Shown here in pieces: positions 1 to 7,642 of a DNA stretch of 64,000 nt (its first letter is position 1; every line of letters starts with the position of its first letter). Origin of the DNA: Motiliproteus sp047633175 (GTDB lineage Bacteria > Pseudomonadota > Gammaproteobacteria > Pseudomonadales > Balneatricaceae); the NCBI GenBank assembly GCA_047633175.1, contig JBLIEQ010000022.1:3024-67023 (forward strand). The letters are read 5' to 3'. Both the position numbers and the translations under genes were made by a program. The notes beneath the pieces were generated by a model, which did no database searches, had not been told where the DNA came from, and saw nothing but the letters and a program-made list of their open reading frames with translations.

Positions 1-215
1 GCTTTTTTTACCGCCGCCGTTTTTTGATCGACTGTATAGGAGCCGATACTTTGCAGCAGATCCTGGGTCTCTTTATTGATCTCTTTCAACGTTGTAGCGG
101 CGTTTGTAGTGGCATCTGCGGTGGCATCTGCGGTGGCGCTTTCCCCCTGAGCATAGCCCAGTGAAGTAACACTCAGTATGCCGATCACGAACAGTGCCCA
201 GTGGCGTGGTTTCAT
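1..215 (-). CDS. Small exported protein of unknown function (5' part only)
   Basis: The reading frame starts at ATG 215-213 and runs off the left edge of the window. The start is supported by a good ribosome binding site (AAGGA, 8 nt upstream). The first 22 residues form a signal peptide: basic MKPRHW, a hydrophobic core, then SLGYAQ as a likely cleavage region. The mature part opens with a short low-complexity repeat (ATADATADAT, from a 12-nt DNA repeat) followed by a polar, probably helical stretch (LKEINKETQDLLQSIGSY). The protein is therefore likely periplasmic or outer-membrane associated. I do not recognise the family, and too little is visible to propose a role. Confidence 0.6.
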   Translation of the reverse strand, partial: MKPRHWALFVIGILSVTSLGYAQGESATADATADATTNAATTLKEINKETQDLLQSIGSYTVDQKTAAVKK

Positions 216-819
216 AGTTAATTCCTTGGCTGTTGGCTGCGATCAGCACTGCTTCTTCAATCCTGACGTTACCTCAGTGGCAAGCACTTACCCACCGAAA
301 CATTTTCAGTTTAACACGCCTGTATCGACAGATTGAGTCTATCCTGACACCTGCAAAGTGCTGCCTCTGGACGACGCGTCGATGTCACCGGTATGGGTAT
401 CTATGCTGGTGTGTCGGGAACAGGAAGAGCCGCGGTATCTGTTTGGCCCCTCTTGAGCATTTATGATCAGGTTTATCATCGAGTTCGAAGACCCCCTGAT
501 TGATTATATTTAACCTGACCGTGACATAGAACCATTTACAGGCACGATAATCCTGACATTAATTAATATAATAGCAGGTATCGGACGCGGTATAAGTACA
601 GACTTAATTTATCTGGAGTAAAAACCTCAGCAGTAATATCAAAAAAATTCTACACAAAACCTGAGAGTATTAATAAAACCTACTGGCTGTAAATTTATTT
701 AGTCAAAAAATTGTAGGCTTTAGTGGCGAAATGTGCGTCTCATTAGACCCCGTGTTTTCAGTCTATAGCCATGGGGCCATTACAGAGGGTTCTCTCTCCA
801 GAAGCGAGACAGGGATACC
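216..819. other. AT-rich intergenic region
   Basis: This divergent gap lies between the small exported protein on the minus strand and the thi promoter on the plus strand. One open frame at 233-466 has an implausible composition and no ribosome binding site, so I do not call it. I see no further conserved structure here. The promoter of the minus-strand gene must lie within it. Confidence 0.5.
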
Positions 820-847
820 TTGCTCTTTCAACAAAACTTGATACTAT
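820..847 (+). promoter_or_regulatory. Putative sigma-70 promoter of the thi operon
   Basis: TTGCTC (820-825) and TACTAT (842-847) are 16 nt apart and resemble -35 and -10 hexamers. Transcription would start near 854, immediately before the TPP riboswitch. Both hexamers are imperfect, so this rests largely on position. Confidence 0.4.
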
Positions 848-860
848 TGGCGCAAATATA

Positions 861-945
861 GTCGGGGGGCCTGGAGGCTGAGAGCGCATAGTGCGAGACC
901 CGTTGAACCTGAATCAGTTAATACTGTCGTAGGAAACTATCTGCC
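861..945 (+). promoter_or_regulatory. TPP riboswitch (THI element)
   Basis: The conserved THI-box blocks appear in order: a G-rich 5' arm, GGCTGAGA (876-883), ACCCGTTGAACCTGA (898-912), and the 3' block GTCGTAGGAAACT. These are the pyrimidine- and pyrophosphate-binding segments of the thiamin pyrophosphate aptamer. The riboswitch precedes thiD and the pyrimidine salvage ABC transporter, a standard location. When TPP is abundant it is expected to shut off the operon. Confidence 0.93.
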
Positions 946-1005
946 ATGTTTTTGATTATCTGCTGCTACACCTATCTTAAATAGTTGACTTGATATCGTT
1001 CTTGC

Positions 1006-1022
1006 GCTCCCATTCTCGGAGC
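1006..1022 (+). promoter_or_regulatory. Shine-Dalgarno sequestering hairpin of the TPP riboswitch
   Basis: GCTCC (1006-1010) and GGAGC (1018-1022) can pair around a 7-nt loop. The right arm contains the GGAG ribosome binding site of thiD, whose ATG is at 1027. This is what an expression platform acting on translation initiation would look like. The coupling to the aptamer is inferred, not shown. Confidence 0.55.
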
Positions 1023-1026
1023 TTTA

Positions 1027-1878
1027 ATGTCAAACCCTACTGCAACGTCGACGCCTCAACAGCTATCCACTCCAATCATCCTGACTATCGCCGGCTCAGA
1101 CAGTGGTGGTGGAGCAGGAATTCAAGCTGATATTAAAGCAATCTCAGCAACGGGAGGTTACGCCTGTTCGGCAATCACAGCGATTACCTCTCAAAACACC
1201 CTTGGGGTGTCTGCTATCTTACCGATTCCTCTCGAGCATATAGAAAAGCAACTGGACGCCGTTTTCAGCGATCTGAATGTGGTGGCGGTGAAGGTAGGGA
1301 TGCTGGCTGACTCTGACATAATTAACTTGGTGGCGGCAAAAATAAGACAGTATAGACCTGCGTTTTTAGTGGTTGATCCGGTCATGGTCACGACCAATGG
1401 AGACCTGTTGCTGAAAGCGTCAGCCATCAGTACGCTAAAATCTGAACTGTTCCCTCTTGCTGACCTGATTACACCTAACCTGCCCGAAGGGGCCGCATTG
1501 ATCGATTCTGAGGTGCCCACGAATGAACAAGGCATGAAGAAGATGATTGACAAGCTCCGCAACCTAAAACTTAATGCAGTGCTGCTTAAAGGCGGTCATT
1601 TACAGGAAGATGAGCACAGCAACGATCTGCTTATTTTCTCTGATCGTGTTGAACAGTTGAATGCAACCCGTATCCATACTCACAATACCCATGGCACAGG
1701 CTGTACGCTTTCTTCGGCTATCGCCTCGTATCTGGCACAGGGCAATGATCTTTCACGCGCCGTTCAGCTGGGCAAAGGCTATATAACCCAAGCGATTGCC
1801 CATGCCGATCAATTACAGGTCGGCCAGGGTCATGGCCCGGTCAACCACTTTTTTACCGGGCATACAGATGTCCATTAG
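1027..1878 (+). CDS. thiD: Hydroxymethylpyrimidine / phosphomethylpyrimidine kinase
   Basis: This ribokinase-fold enzyme phosphorylates HMP and HMP-phosphate to HMP-PP, the pyrimidine half of thiamin. The N-terminus shows the family signature TIAGSDSGGGAGIQAD, and the C-terminal GTGCTLSSAIA carries the anion hole and catalytic region. At 283 residues it is slightly longer than typical (about 265). It is the first gene after the TPP riboswitch. Its stop overlaps the start of the next gene by 11 nt, indicating translational coupling with the pyrimidine transporter. The ThiE domain sometimes fused to ThiD is absent. Confidence 0.95.
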   Translation: MSNPTATSTPQQLSTPIILTIAGSDSGGGAGIQADIKAISATGGYACSAITAITSQNTLGVSAILPIPLEHIEKQLDAVFSDLNVVAVKVGMLADSDIINLVAAKIRQYRPAFLVVDPVMVTTNGDLLLKASAISTLKSELFPLADLITPNLPEGAALIDSEVPTNEQGMKKMIDKLRNLKLNAVLLKGGHLQEDEHSNDLLIFSDRVEQLNATRIHTHNTHGTGCTLSSAIASYLAQGNDLSRAVQLGKGYITQAIAHADQLQVGQGHGPVNHFFTGHTDVH

Positions 1879-2650
1879 TTTGAGATCTCCATCTGTCGAC
1901 TGTCCTGCGCTGCAAATAGATATTCATGCAGGTTACCTGCGTTATATCGATAGTAAAATGCCAACGTTACAGGGCATTAACATGCAGCTCCCTGCCGGAC
2001 AATGGACCTGTATTTTAGGCCGTAGCGGCTGTGGAAAAACATCGCTGCTGCGTTATCTGGCGGGTTTGCTTGATCAACAGGTCAGCTGGTCTGGCACGCT
2101 GACGACTGAACCTGCGCACTGCGATCTGAAAAACAACATTGCTTATATGGCGCAGCAGGATCTGTTGATGCCCTGGCTATCGGTGTTAGATAACGTCACC
2201 CTGAGTGCTAAATTCGGTAACACTCTGGCAGCTGTTCAGAAACAACAGGCCCTGGCATTGCTGGAAAAGGTCGGACTGGCTGAGAGCGCCCACAGCCTGC
2301 CTCAGCAGCTGTCGGGCGGTATGCGCCAACGTGTCGCACTGGCCAGAACACTAATGCAGAATAAGTCAGTTATATTAATGGATGAACCCTTTTCTGCAGT
2401 GGATGCGGTAACGCGCTACCGGCTGCAGGATCTGGCGTGTGAATTGCTCAAAGACAAAACAGTCGTCTTGATTACTCATGATCCACAGGAAGCCATTCGG
2501 CTGGCCGATCAGATCTACATTATTCAAGGAAAGCCCGGTTCAGCAGAGTCTCTCGCTGTCCCTGCCTCTTTAACACCACGCAAGTTTGATCCGGAGTGTG
2601 CGCAACTTCAGCAATCTATCATGGCGTGCCTGGAGCAAGACGATGCCTGA
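1868..2650 (+). CDS. thiZ: Thiamin precursor ABC transporter, ATP-binding protein
   Basis: This ABC ATPase of 260 residues contains Walker A (GRSGCGKTS), the Q-loop MAQQD, the signature LSGGMRQRVALARTL, Walker B (VILMDEPFSAVD) and the switch His in LITHDPQEA. It belongs to the nitrate/taurine/pyrimidine importer group. The start is placed at ATG 1868, overlapping the thiD stop; a longer frame from 1796 would lie inside thiD and adds non-homologous residues. It should energise the ThiX permease to import a pyrimidine captured by ThiY. Assignment as ThiZ rests on the thiD-thiZXY-tenA context. Confidence 0.85.
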   Translation: MSISLRSPSVDCPALQIDIHAGYLRYIDSKMPTLQGINMQLPAGQWTCILGRSGCGKTSLLRYLAGLLDQQVSWSGTLTTEPAHCDLKNNIAYMAQQDLLMPWLSVLDNVTLSAKFGNTLAAVQKQQALALLEKVGLAESAHSLPQQLSGGMRQRVALARTLMQNKSVILMDEPFSAVDAVTRYRLQDLACELLKDKTVVLITHDPQEAIRLADQIYIIQGKPGSAESLAVPASLTPRKFDPECAQLQQSIMACLEQDDA

Positions 2651-3440
2651 GAGCAACGTCCTTGGCAGCCTCTCTGGTCAGCGAGTGCATAAAAAAACAC
2701 GGGGAAAGTCGGTTATTCGCCTGATGACCAGCTGCATGGTTATTCTTGGTTTGTGGCAGGCGGTGGTCGTTATTTTTGAGATGCCTTCATTTATTTTACC
2801 CGCCCCTTTAGAGGTCTTCGAAAGACTGTTACTGCGCTATGATATTCTGCTAAAACACAGCCTTGTCACTGCACAGGAGATCATCCTGGGCCTGTTTCTG
2901 GGGCTGTCTATGGGGTTGTTTTTTGCGCTGCAGATGTTGTTGTTTAAGCCAGTCAAACACTGGCTCTTACCTATTTTGATCGCAAGCCAGGCGATCCCTG
3001 TCTTTGCGCTTGCACCGGTGCTGATGCTTTGGCTGGGCTACGGGATTATCTCAAAAATAGTGATGGCAGCATTAATCATCTTCTTTCCGATCACGACCTG
3101 TTGCTACGATGGTTTACGAAACACCCCATCGGGTTATCTCGATCTGGCACAAACGATGGGGGCGACCCGCTGGCAGATGCTGCGGCATATTCAGTTCCCC
3201 GCCTCTTTGCCAACACTCGCGTCGGGTCTTCGTGTTGCGGTGGTCATCGCGCCTATCGGTGCCGTGGCGGGTGAATGGGTTGGCTCTAGCCAGGGCCTCG
3301 GATACCTCATGCTACAGGCCAATGCCCGCATGATGATCGATGAGATGTTTGCCGCCGTGTTTATCTTATCTATGTTATCCATCGTACTTTACTTTGTGGT
3401 TGATATGTTGATAAAGAAGTTTATCCCTTGGGACGCTTAA
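2643..3440 (+). CDS. thiX: Thiamin precursor ABC transporter, permease
   Basis: This inner-membrane permease has 265 residues and about six hydrophobic segments. It carries the binding-protein-dependent permease EAA-type loop around DLAQTMGATRWQMLRHIQFPASLP, where the ATPase docks. ATG 2643 overlaps the thiZ stop by 8 nt, favouring coupled synthesis of the two subunits. It belongs to the NitT/TauT/SsuC-type permeases; the specificity for hydroxymethyl- or formylaminopyrimidine is inferred from the operon, not from the sequence itself. Confidence 0.85.
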   Translation: MPESNVLGSLSGQRVHKKTRGKSVIRLMTSCMVILGLWQAVVVIFEMPSFILPAPLEVFERLLLRYDILLKHSLVTAQEIILGLFLGLSMGLFFALQMLLFKPVKHWLLPILIASQAIPVFALAPVLMLWLGYGIISKIVMAALIIFFPITTCCYDGLRNTPSGYLDLAQTMGATRWQMLRHIQFPASLPTLASGLRVAVVIAPIGAVAGEWVGSSQGLGYLMLQANARMMIDEMFAAVFILSMLSIVLYFVVDMLIKKFIPWDA

Positions 3441-3484
3441 TATTAAAGAGCGTTGTTTATACAGCCTCTACCTAAGCACAAAAG

Positions 3485-3508
3485 CAAAATCAAAATCAAA
3501 ATCAAAAG
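3485..3508 (+). repeat. CAAAAT hexamer microsatellite before thiY
   Basis: Three exact CAAAAT units and a fourth CAAAAG lie directly before and into the thiY ribosome binding site (AAAAGGAAAAG). The repeat sits in the 5' leader of the binding-protein gene, so copy-number change would alter the leader but not the protein. Confidence 0.8.
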
Positions 3509-3516
3509 GAAAAGCA

Positions 3517-4464
3517 ATGAAAAACAAAGTACTATTGAGCACCAGCGTCTTAATTTCACTTATGCTGTCGCTGCCGGCACAGGCTGAGATTAAAAAGTTG
3601 ACCCTGATGCTAGATTGGTTTGTAAACCCAAATCATGGTCCCGTGGTGATTGCCAAGCAACGCGGTTATTTTAAAGAAAACGGCCTTGATGTTGATATTC
3701 AAGAACCGACAGATCCGAGCACGCCCGCAAAATTGGTCGCGGCAGATCAAGTTGATCTGGCTGTCTCTTATCAACCTAGTTTAATTATGGATGTTGCTGC
3801 GGGTCTGCCGCTGATCCGATCGGCTACCTTAATTGCTACGCCGCTCAATACCTTAACCGTGTTAGATAATAACAAGATTAACAACATCTCTGATCTGAAA
3901 GGAAAAAAGATTGGCATTTCCATTGCGGGCAATGAAGAAGCGACTATCAGCACTATGCTGAAAACACAGGGGGTTAACTATGAAGATGTTGAGATCATCA
4001 ATATCGGCTGGGCACTGTCTACTTCGCTTGCCTCTGAAAAGGTCGATGCAACCTGGGGAGGATTTCGTAATTTTGAAGCAAACCAACTGGCACTCGAGGG
4101 CATCAAGGCAAAATCTTTCTTCCCTGAAGAGCACGGCGTACCACCCTATGATGAACTGGTCTTTGTTGCGAATGCCAACAGCTATGATAAAGGTGCCATT
4201 CAGGCATTTAATAAAGCGTTAGAACAGGCGACGATATATATTGTTAATCACCCTCAGGAATCCTGGAAAGTTTTTTCAGCCTATGCACCGGATACCCTGG
4301 ATAACGAGCTTAATAAACTGGCCTGGAATGCGACCCTGACCCGATTTGCATTGCGTCCCTCTGCAGTTGATTTAAAACGTTACGACGACTATGCAAGTTT
4401 TATGTATACCCAGGAAATAATCAGTACGTTGCCAAAAGCACAGGATTATATACCCACATTTTAA
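3517..4464 (+). CDS. thiY: Pyrimidine-binding periplasmic protein (NMT1/THI5-like)
   Basis: This is the solute-binding protein of the ThiXYZ importer. It opens with a signal peptide (about 23 residues ending LPAQA) and is followed by the NMT1/THI5 fold: LMLDWFVNPNHGPVVIA, RGYFKENGLDV, then PTDPSTPAKLVAADQVDLAVSYQP. These match the family that binds N-formyl-4-amino-5-aminomethyl-2-methylpyrimidine or HMP. The length of 315 residues is typical. A strong A/G-rich ribosome binding site precedes ATG 3517. The 76-nt gap after thiX could allow separate processing and a higher level of the binding protein. Confidence 0.85.
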   Translation: MKNKVLLSTSVLISLMLSLPAQAEIKKLTLMLDWFVNPNHGPVVIAKQRGYFKENGLDVDIQEPTDPSTPAKLVAADQVDLAVSYQPSLIMDVAAGLPLIRSATLIATPLNTLTVLDNNKINNISDLKGKKIGISIAGNEEATISTMLKTQGVNYEDVEIINIGWALSTSLASEKVDATWGGFRNFEANQLALEGIKAKSFFPEEHGVPPYDELVFVANANSYDKGAIQAFNKALEQATIYIVNHPQESWKVFSAYAPDTLDNELNKLAWNATLTRFALRPSAVDLKRYDDYASFMYTQEIISTLPKAQDYIPTF

Positions 4465-4514
4465 TAAACGACCCTTACTAATAAGCGACTTATACTTATC
4501 AACAGAGCCGTCAT

Positions 4515-5186
4515 ATGAATCATCAGGATCTTATTAATATATGCCGTCAAGATTGGGATGCATACACCCAACATGACTTTTTACAGCAATTAGCAGAAGG
4601 TATATTAGCGCAACCCTGTTTCCTGCATTACCTGAAACAAGACTTTTTGTTTCTTAAACACTATGCTCGGGCTTATGCGCTTGCTATTTACAAAGCACGC
4701 ACCTTAGCCGATATGCGAAAAGCGCTGCCCAGCGTACATGCTTTACTGGATGTTGAAATCGGTCACCATGTACGTTATTGCGCTGACTGGGGGCTGACTG
4801 AAGCAGACCTGGAAGCAGAAGACGAAGATTTTGGTACGGTTGCCTATACACGCTATGTGCTCGATGCCGGCATGCAGGGCGATATAGTCGATTTATATGC
4901 GGCGCTGGCACCCTGCTCTATTGGATATGCAGAAATAGGGCGCAACCTCTGTGCAGATAAAAACACCCGCCGTGAAGGCAATCCATTTGAGAGCTGGATT
5001 GCACTCTACGGGGGTGATGCATTCCAGCAAGGCGCTGCGCAAGCCACTGAACAACTCGATCTGTTATTAGCCGGTATTGACCTGAACAGTCCGCGCGGCC
5101 AAGAACTCATTAGCGTATTCAGAACCGCAACACGGATGGAAATCGCTTTTTGGCAGCAAGGGATGGATGCTGTTGGTCTGGTTTGA
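4515..5186 (+). CDS. tenA: Aminopyrimidine aminohydrolase / thiaminase II (TenA)
   Basis: TenA hydrolyses aminomethylpyrimidine thiamin breakdown products to HMP, which ThiD then phosphorylates. The 223-residue protein is all-helical. It shows the conserved FLHYLKQDFLFLKHYARAYA segment, the Cys in APCSIGYAEIG (nucleophile of the TenA_C class) and the C-terminal catalytic Glu in RMEIAFWQQGM. It ends the riboswitch-controlled operon; together with ThiXYZ and ThiD it forms a complete pyrimidine salvage route. Confidence 0.92.
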   Translation: MNHQDLINICRQDWDAYTQHDFLQQLAEGILAQPCFLHYLKQDFLFLKHYARAYALAIYKARTLADMRKALPSVHALLDVEIGHHVRYCADWGLTEADLEAEDEDFGTVAYTRYVLDAGMQGDIVDLYAALAPCSIGYAEIGRNLCADKNTRREGNPFESWIALYGGDAFQQGAAQATEQLDLLLAGIDLNSPRGQELISVFRTATRMEIAFWQQGMDAVGLV

Positions 5187-5247
5187 CAACACTACTGATC
5201 TGGTTTTCCAAAACTATTTTATCGGTGAGGATTTTATTAGGCTATGT

Positions 5248-5419
5248 ACCAGTTAGTTGTTGCGAGCCGTTAATCCTGTATAACTGCTTTTGCAATCAAG
5301 CGAGGTTCCGCCTCCCTCGGGCTGCTTTATTTGTGCACTGTCGACAAAGAAACCGAATAACCCAGCCTTTAGCATAGTGGGATCCGACCCTTGTGGGGCC
5401 TGCCTGCAGGCGATCTTTT
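5248..5419. repeat. Dispersed repeat remnants between tenA and phnC
   Basis: The gap after tenA holds two repeat pieces. From 5248 (ACCAGTTAG..GTTGCGA, then TTCCGCCT and GACAAAGAAA) it resembles a longer element at 55068-55168. From 5393 to 5419 (GGCCTGCCTGCAGGCGATC) it matches the REP-like unit at the end of the 62040 array. No coding potential is evident. Confidence 0.6.
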
Positions 5420-5444
5420 GAAATTGCTGTACTGTACAGATTAT

Positions 5445-5493
5445 GGGGTCAGGTCTTTCATTGAGCATAATGAAAGACCTAACTCCTTTTTTT
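5445..5493. terminator. REP-like perfect palindrome followed by a T-run
   Basis: AGGTCTTTCATT (5451-5462) and AATGAAAGACCT (5469-5480) are exact inverted repeats around a 6-nt loop, followed by eight T (5486-5493). The preceding GGGGTCAGG is the common head of a REP class; a diverged copy lies at 62229-62258. It can serve as the terminator of the thi operon. Confidence 0.55.
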
Positions 5494-5573
5494 TGAGTAC
5501 GACTATCACCTTCAAGTCACTCTGCACGTAAAATTACCCTGCAACCCTATCCCCCTGACACCAGGTATTAAAA

Positions 5574-5624
5574 CTGTCTTTTATTATTAACATTTCTGAC
5601 ATGTCTATATAACTGCGCTGTCAT
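5574..5624 (+). promoter_or_regulatory. phnC: Putative PhoB operator (Pho box) before phnC
   Basis: CTGTCTT (5574), CTGACAT (5596) and CTGTCAT (5618) are spaced exactly 22 nt apart, with AT-rich degenerate heptamers between them (TATTAAC, ATATAAC). PhoB binds direct CTGTCAT-like repeats with an 11-nt pitch, and phosphonate operons are classic Pho regulon members. Half of the 11-nt sites are weak, so the assignment is provisional. Confidence 0.5.
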
Positions 5625-5667
5625 ATATCGTCGCTACCATCCCTCTATCAAAACAGAGGAGAGCCCT

Positions 5668-6504
5668 ATGCCAGTCATTAAGATAACAGGCGTAAAGAAA
5701 TCATTTTCTAAAAAAACATACGCACTTAAAGGCATTGATCTGTCGATTGATCAGGGGGATATGGTCGCGTTGATCGGTCCCTCAGGGTCGGGGAAATCCA
5801 CCCTGATGCGGCATATCTCAGGCCTGGAGTTAGCCGACAAAAAAACGCCCTCTGAAGTCTCAGCCTTCGGCACGCCTATACAAATAAACGGCAAGCTACA
5901 TAAAGAGATACGCAGTTCAAGGGCACGCATCGGCAATATCTTCCAACAATTCAATCTTATCAGCCGGCTGTCCGTATTAACCAATGTCTTGATCGGCGGC
6001 CTGAGCCGGGTACCGACCTACCGCAGCTTACTCGGCTGGTTTACCGAAGAGGAGAAGCAACAGGCCTTAGAGGCACTGGAGCGTGTTGGTTTACGTGACT
6101 TTGCCTTACAGCGTGCCTCTCAGCTCTCTGGCGGACAGCAGCAGCGTGTGGCTATCGCCAGGGCACTGATGCAACAAGCCGAGATTATCCTGGCCGACGA
6201 ACCTATCGCTTCCCTAGATCCGGAATCGTCTCGCCTAGTGATGGAGATCCTCCAGAAAATTAATGAGAAAGAAGGAATTACCGTCATCGTAACGCTGCAT
6301 CAGGTTGATTATGCACAAAAATATTGTCAGCGCGCGGTCGCCCTGCGTCAGGGTGAAATATTTTATGACGGCCGGATTAACAGCCTCAGCAGCGCTCAAT
6401 TTACCCGTCTATATGGCACTCAGCAACAACCGCAGGATGCTGTGCCCCAGGACTCACTACTGCCCAACTATGAACTAACTCAAGCCTTACTAACCCCAGC
6501 CTAA
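5668..6504 (+). CDS. phnC: Phosphonate ABC transporter, ATP-binding protein
   Basis: PhnC drives phosphonate uptake through PhnE. The 278-residue protein contains Walker A (GPSGSGKSTLMRH), signature LSGGQQQRVAIARAL, Walker B (IILADEPIASLDP) and the switch His in VTLHQVDYA. A good ribosome binding site (AGAGGAGAG) precedes ATG 5668. It is the first gene of the phosphonate cluster, 44 nt after the proposed Pho box. Confidence 0.95.
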   Translation: MPVIKITGVKKSFSKKTYALKGIDLSIDQGDMVALIGPSGSGKSTLMRHISGLELADKKTPSEVSAFGTPIQINGKLHKEIRSSRARIGNIFQQFNLISRLSVLTNVLIGGLSRVPTYRSLLGWFTEEEKQQALEALERVGLRDFALQRASQLSGGQQQRVAIARALMQQAEIILADEPIASLDPESSRLVMEILQKINEKEGITVIVTLHQVDYAQKYCQRAVALRQGEIFYDGRINSLSSAQFTRLYGTQQQPQDAVPQDSLLPNYELTQALLTPA

Positions 6505-6517
6505 CGAAAATCCACCC

Positions 6518-7549
6518 ATGAGAACCCAACCAATGAAGCTGAAAAAACTGTTTTCCAGACTCGCGACGGGCCTGGTATTAACGAGCAGCCTGTCAGGCAT
6601 AACCCTGGCGCAGGCTGAAGAGATGAAAACCCTTAACTTCGGGATCATCTCTACGGAATCTTCCCAGAATCTGAAACCCGTCTGGATGCCCTTTATTAAA
6701 GCGATGTCCGAGCAGATAGGTGTAGAGATCAAACCCTTCTTTGCCTCTGACTATGCCGGCATTATTCAGGCGATGCGATTCGATAAAGTTGATGCTGCCT
6801 GGTTAGGCAATAAATCAGCGTTGGAAGCGGTTGATCGCGCCGGTGGACAGATCTTTGCTCAGACAGTCGATGTGTCGGGTAACCCCGGCTACTGGAGCCT
6901 GTTACTGGCCAATAAGAGCAACGACAAAATCAACAATGTGGATGACATGCTCAAATACAGCAGCGAACTGGCCTTTGGTAACGGTGATCCAAACTCAACC
7001 TCTGGTTTTTTAGTGCCTAGCTACTACGTGTTTGCCAAGAATGATGTAGACCCTAAAAAAGCCTTCAAACACATGACCAATGCCAGTCACGAATCTAATT
7101 TCCTGGCCGTAGCAACGGGTCAGGTGGATATAGCCACCAACAATACCGAAAGTCTGGCACGTTTCAAGGACACTATTCCGGACAAGGTGGATAACGTCAA
7201 AATTATCTGGAAGTCTCCCCTGATCCCCGCTGATCCTATCGTATGGCGTAAGAATCTGCCTGAAGCCACAAAAAGTAAAATATACGACTTCTTTATGAGC
7301 TATGGCAAGAACGACGATCCTGCGGAACTCGAGATCCTCGAGTCTTTACAGTGGGCGCCGTTTAAAGCCTCCAGCGATGATCAACTGCTGCCTATCCGCC
7401 AGTTAGTCCTGTTTAAAAACCGTATCAAACTGGTCAATGACGCCGATATGGATACGCAGGAAAAAGCACTGGCAATACAGGAGATCGACAACCAGCTTGC
7501 TGAACTAAACCGTCATATGGACGCCCTGGCTGCTGCTTCTAACAACTAA
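6518..7549 (+). CDS. phnD: Phosphonate-binding periplasmic protein
   Basis: PhnD captures phosphonates in the periplasm. A signal peptide (MKLKKLFSRLATGLVLTSS.. ending LAQA) is followed by the family core: LNFGIISTESSQNLKPVW, FFASDYAGIIQAMRF, DAAWLGNKSALEA and GDPNSTSGFLVPSYY, where the last segment contributes to the phosphonate pocket. ATG 6533 gives a more typical signal peptide than ATG 6518; both lack a strong ribosome binding site, which may mean coupling to phnC 13 nt upstream. Confidence 0.95.
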   Translation: MRTQPMKLKKLFSRLATGLVLTSSLSGITLAQAEEMKTLNFGIISTESSQNLKPVWMPFIKAMSEQIGVEIKPFFASDYAGIIQAMRFDKVDAAWLGNKSALEAVDRAGGQIFAQTVDVSGNPGYWSLLLANKSNDKINNVDDMLKYSSELAFGNGDPNSTSGFLVPSYYVFAKNDVDPKKAFKHMTNASHESNFLAVATGQVDIATNNTESLARFKDTIPDKVDNVKIIWKSPLIPADPIVWRKNLPEATKSKIYDFFMSYGKNDDPAELEILESLQWAPFKASSDDQLLPIRQLVLFKNRIKLVNDADMDTQEKALAIQEIDNQLAELNRHMDALAAASNN

Positions 7550-7571
7550 GCCGCTAATTTCAGGCCAGCGG

Positions 7572-7601
7572 GCTGATCGGGAATCCTTATTCCCGGTCAG
7601 C
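7572..7601 (+). promoter_or_regulatory. Strong intercistronic hairpin between phnD and phnE
   Basis: The 13-nt arms 7572-7584 and 7589-7601 pair completely (one G-U pair) around a CCTT loop. A T-run follows about 20 nt later, close to the phnE start. Such hairpins after a binding-protein gene can stabilise upstream mRNA or attenuate read-through, giving more binding protein than permease. The role is inferred. Confidence 0.6.
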
Positions 7602-7642
7602 TTCCAGGTCTTAAGCCTTCTTTTTTTTGTACGGGTGATTCT

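Noticed and set aside
233..466. Open frame of 77 codons upstream of the thi operon
   Set aside because: No ribosome binding site, odd composition rich in Cys, Arg and Trp, and it lies in a promoter region.
1796..1867. Longer N-terminus of the thiZ frame
   Set aside because: The added residues lie inside thiD and lack a ribosome binding site; ATG 1868 gives the normal ABC start.
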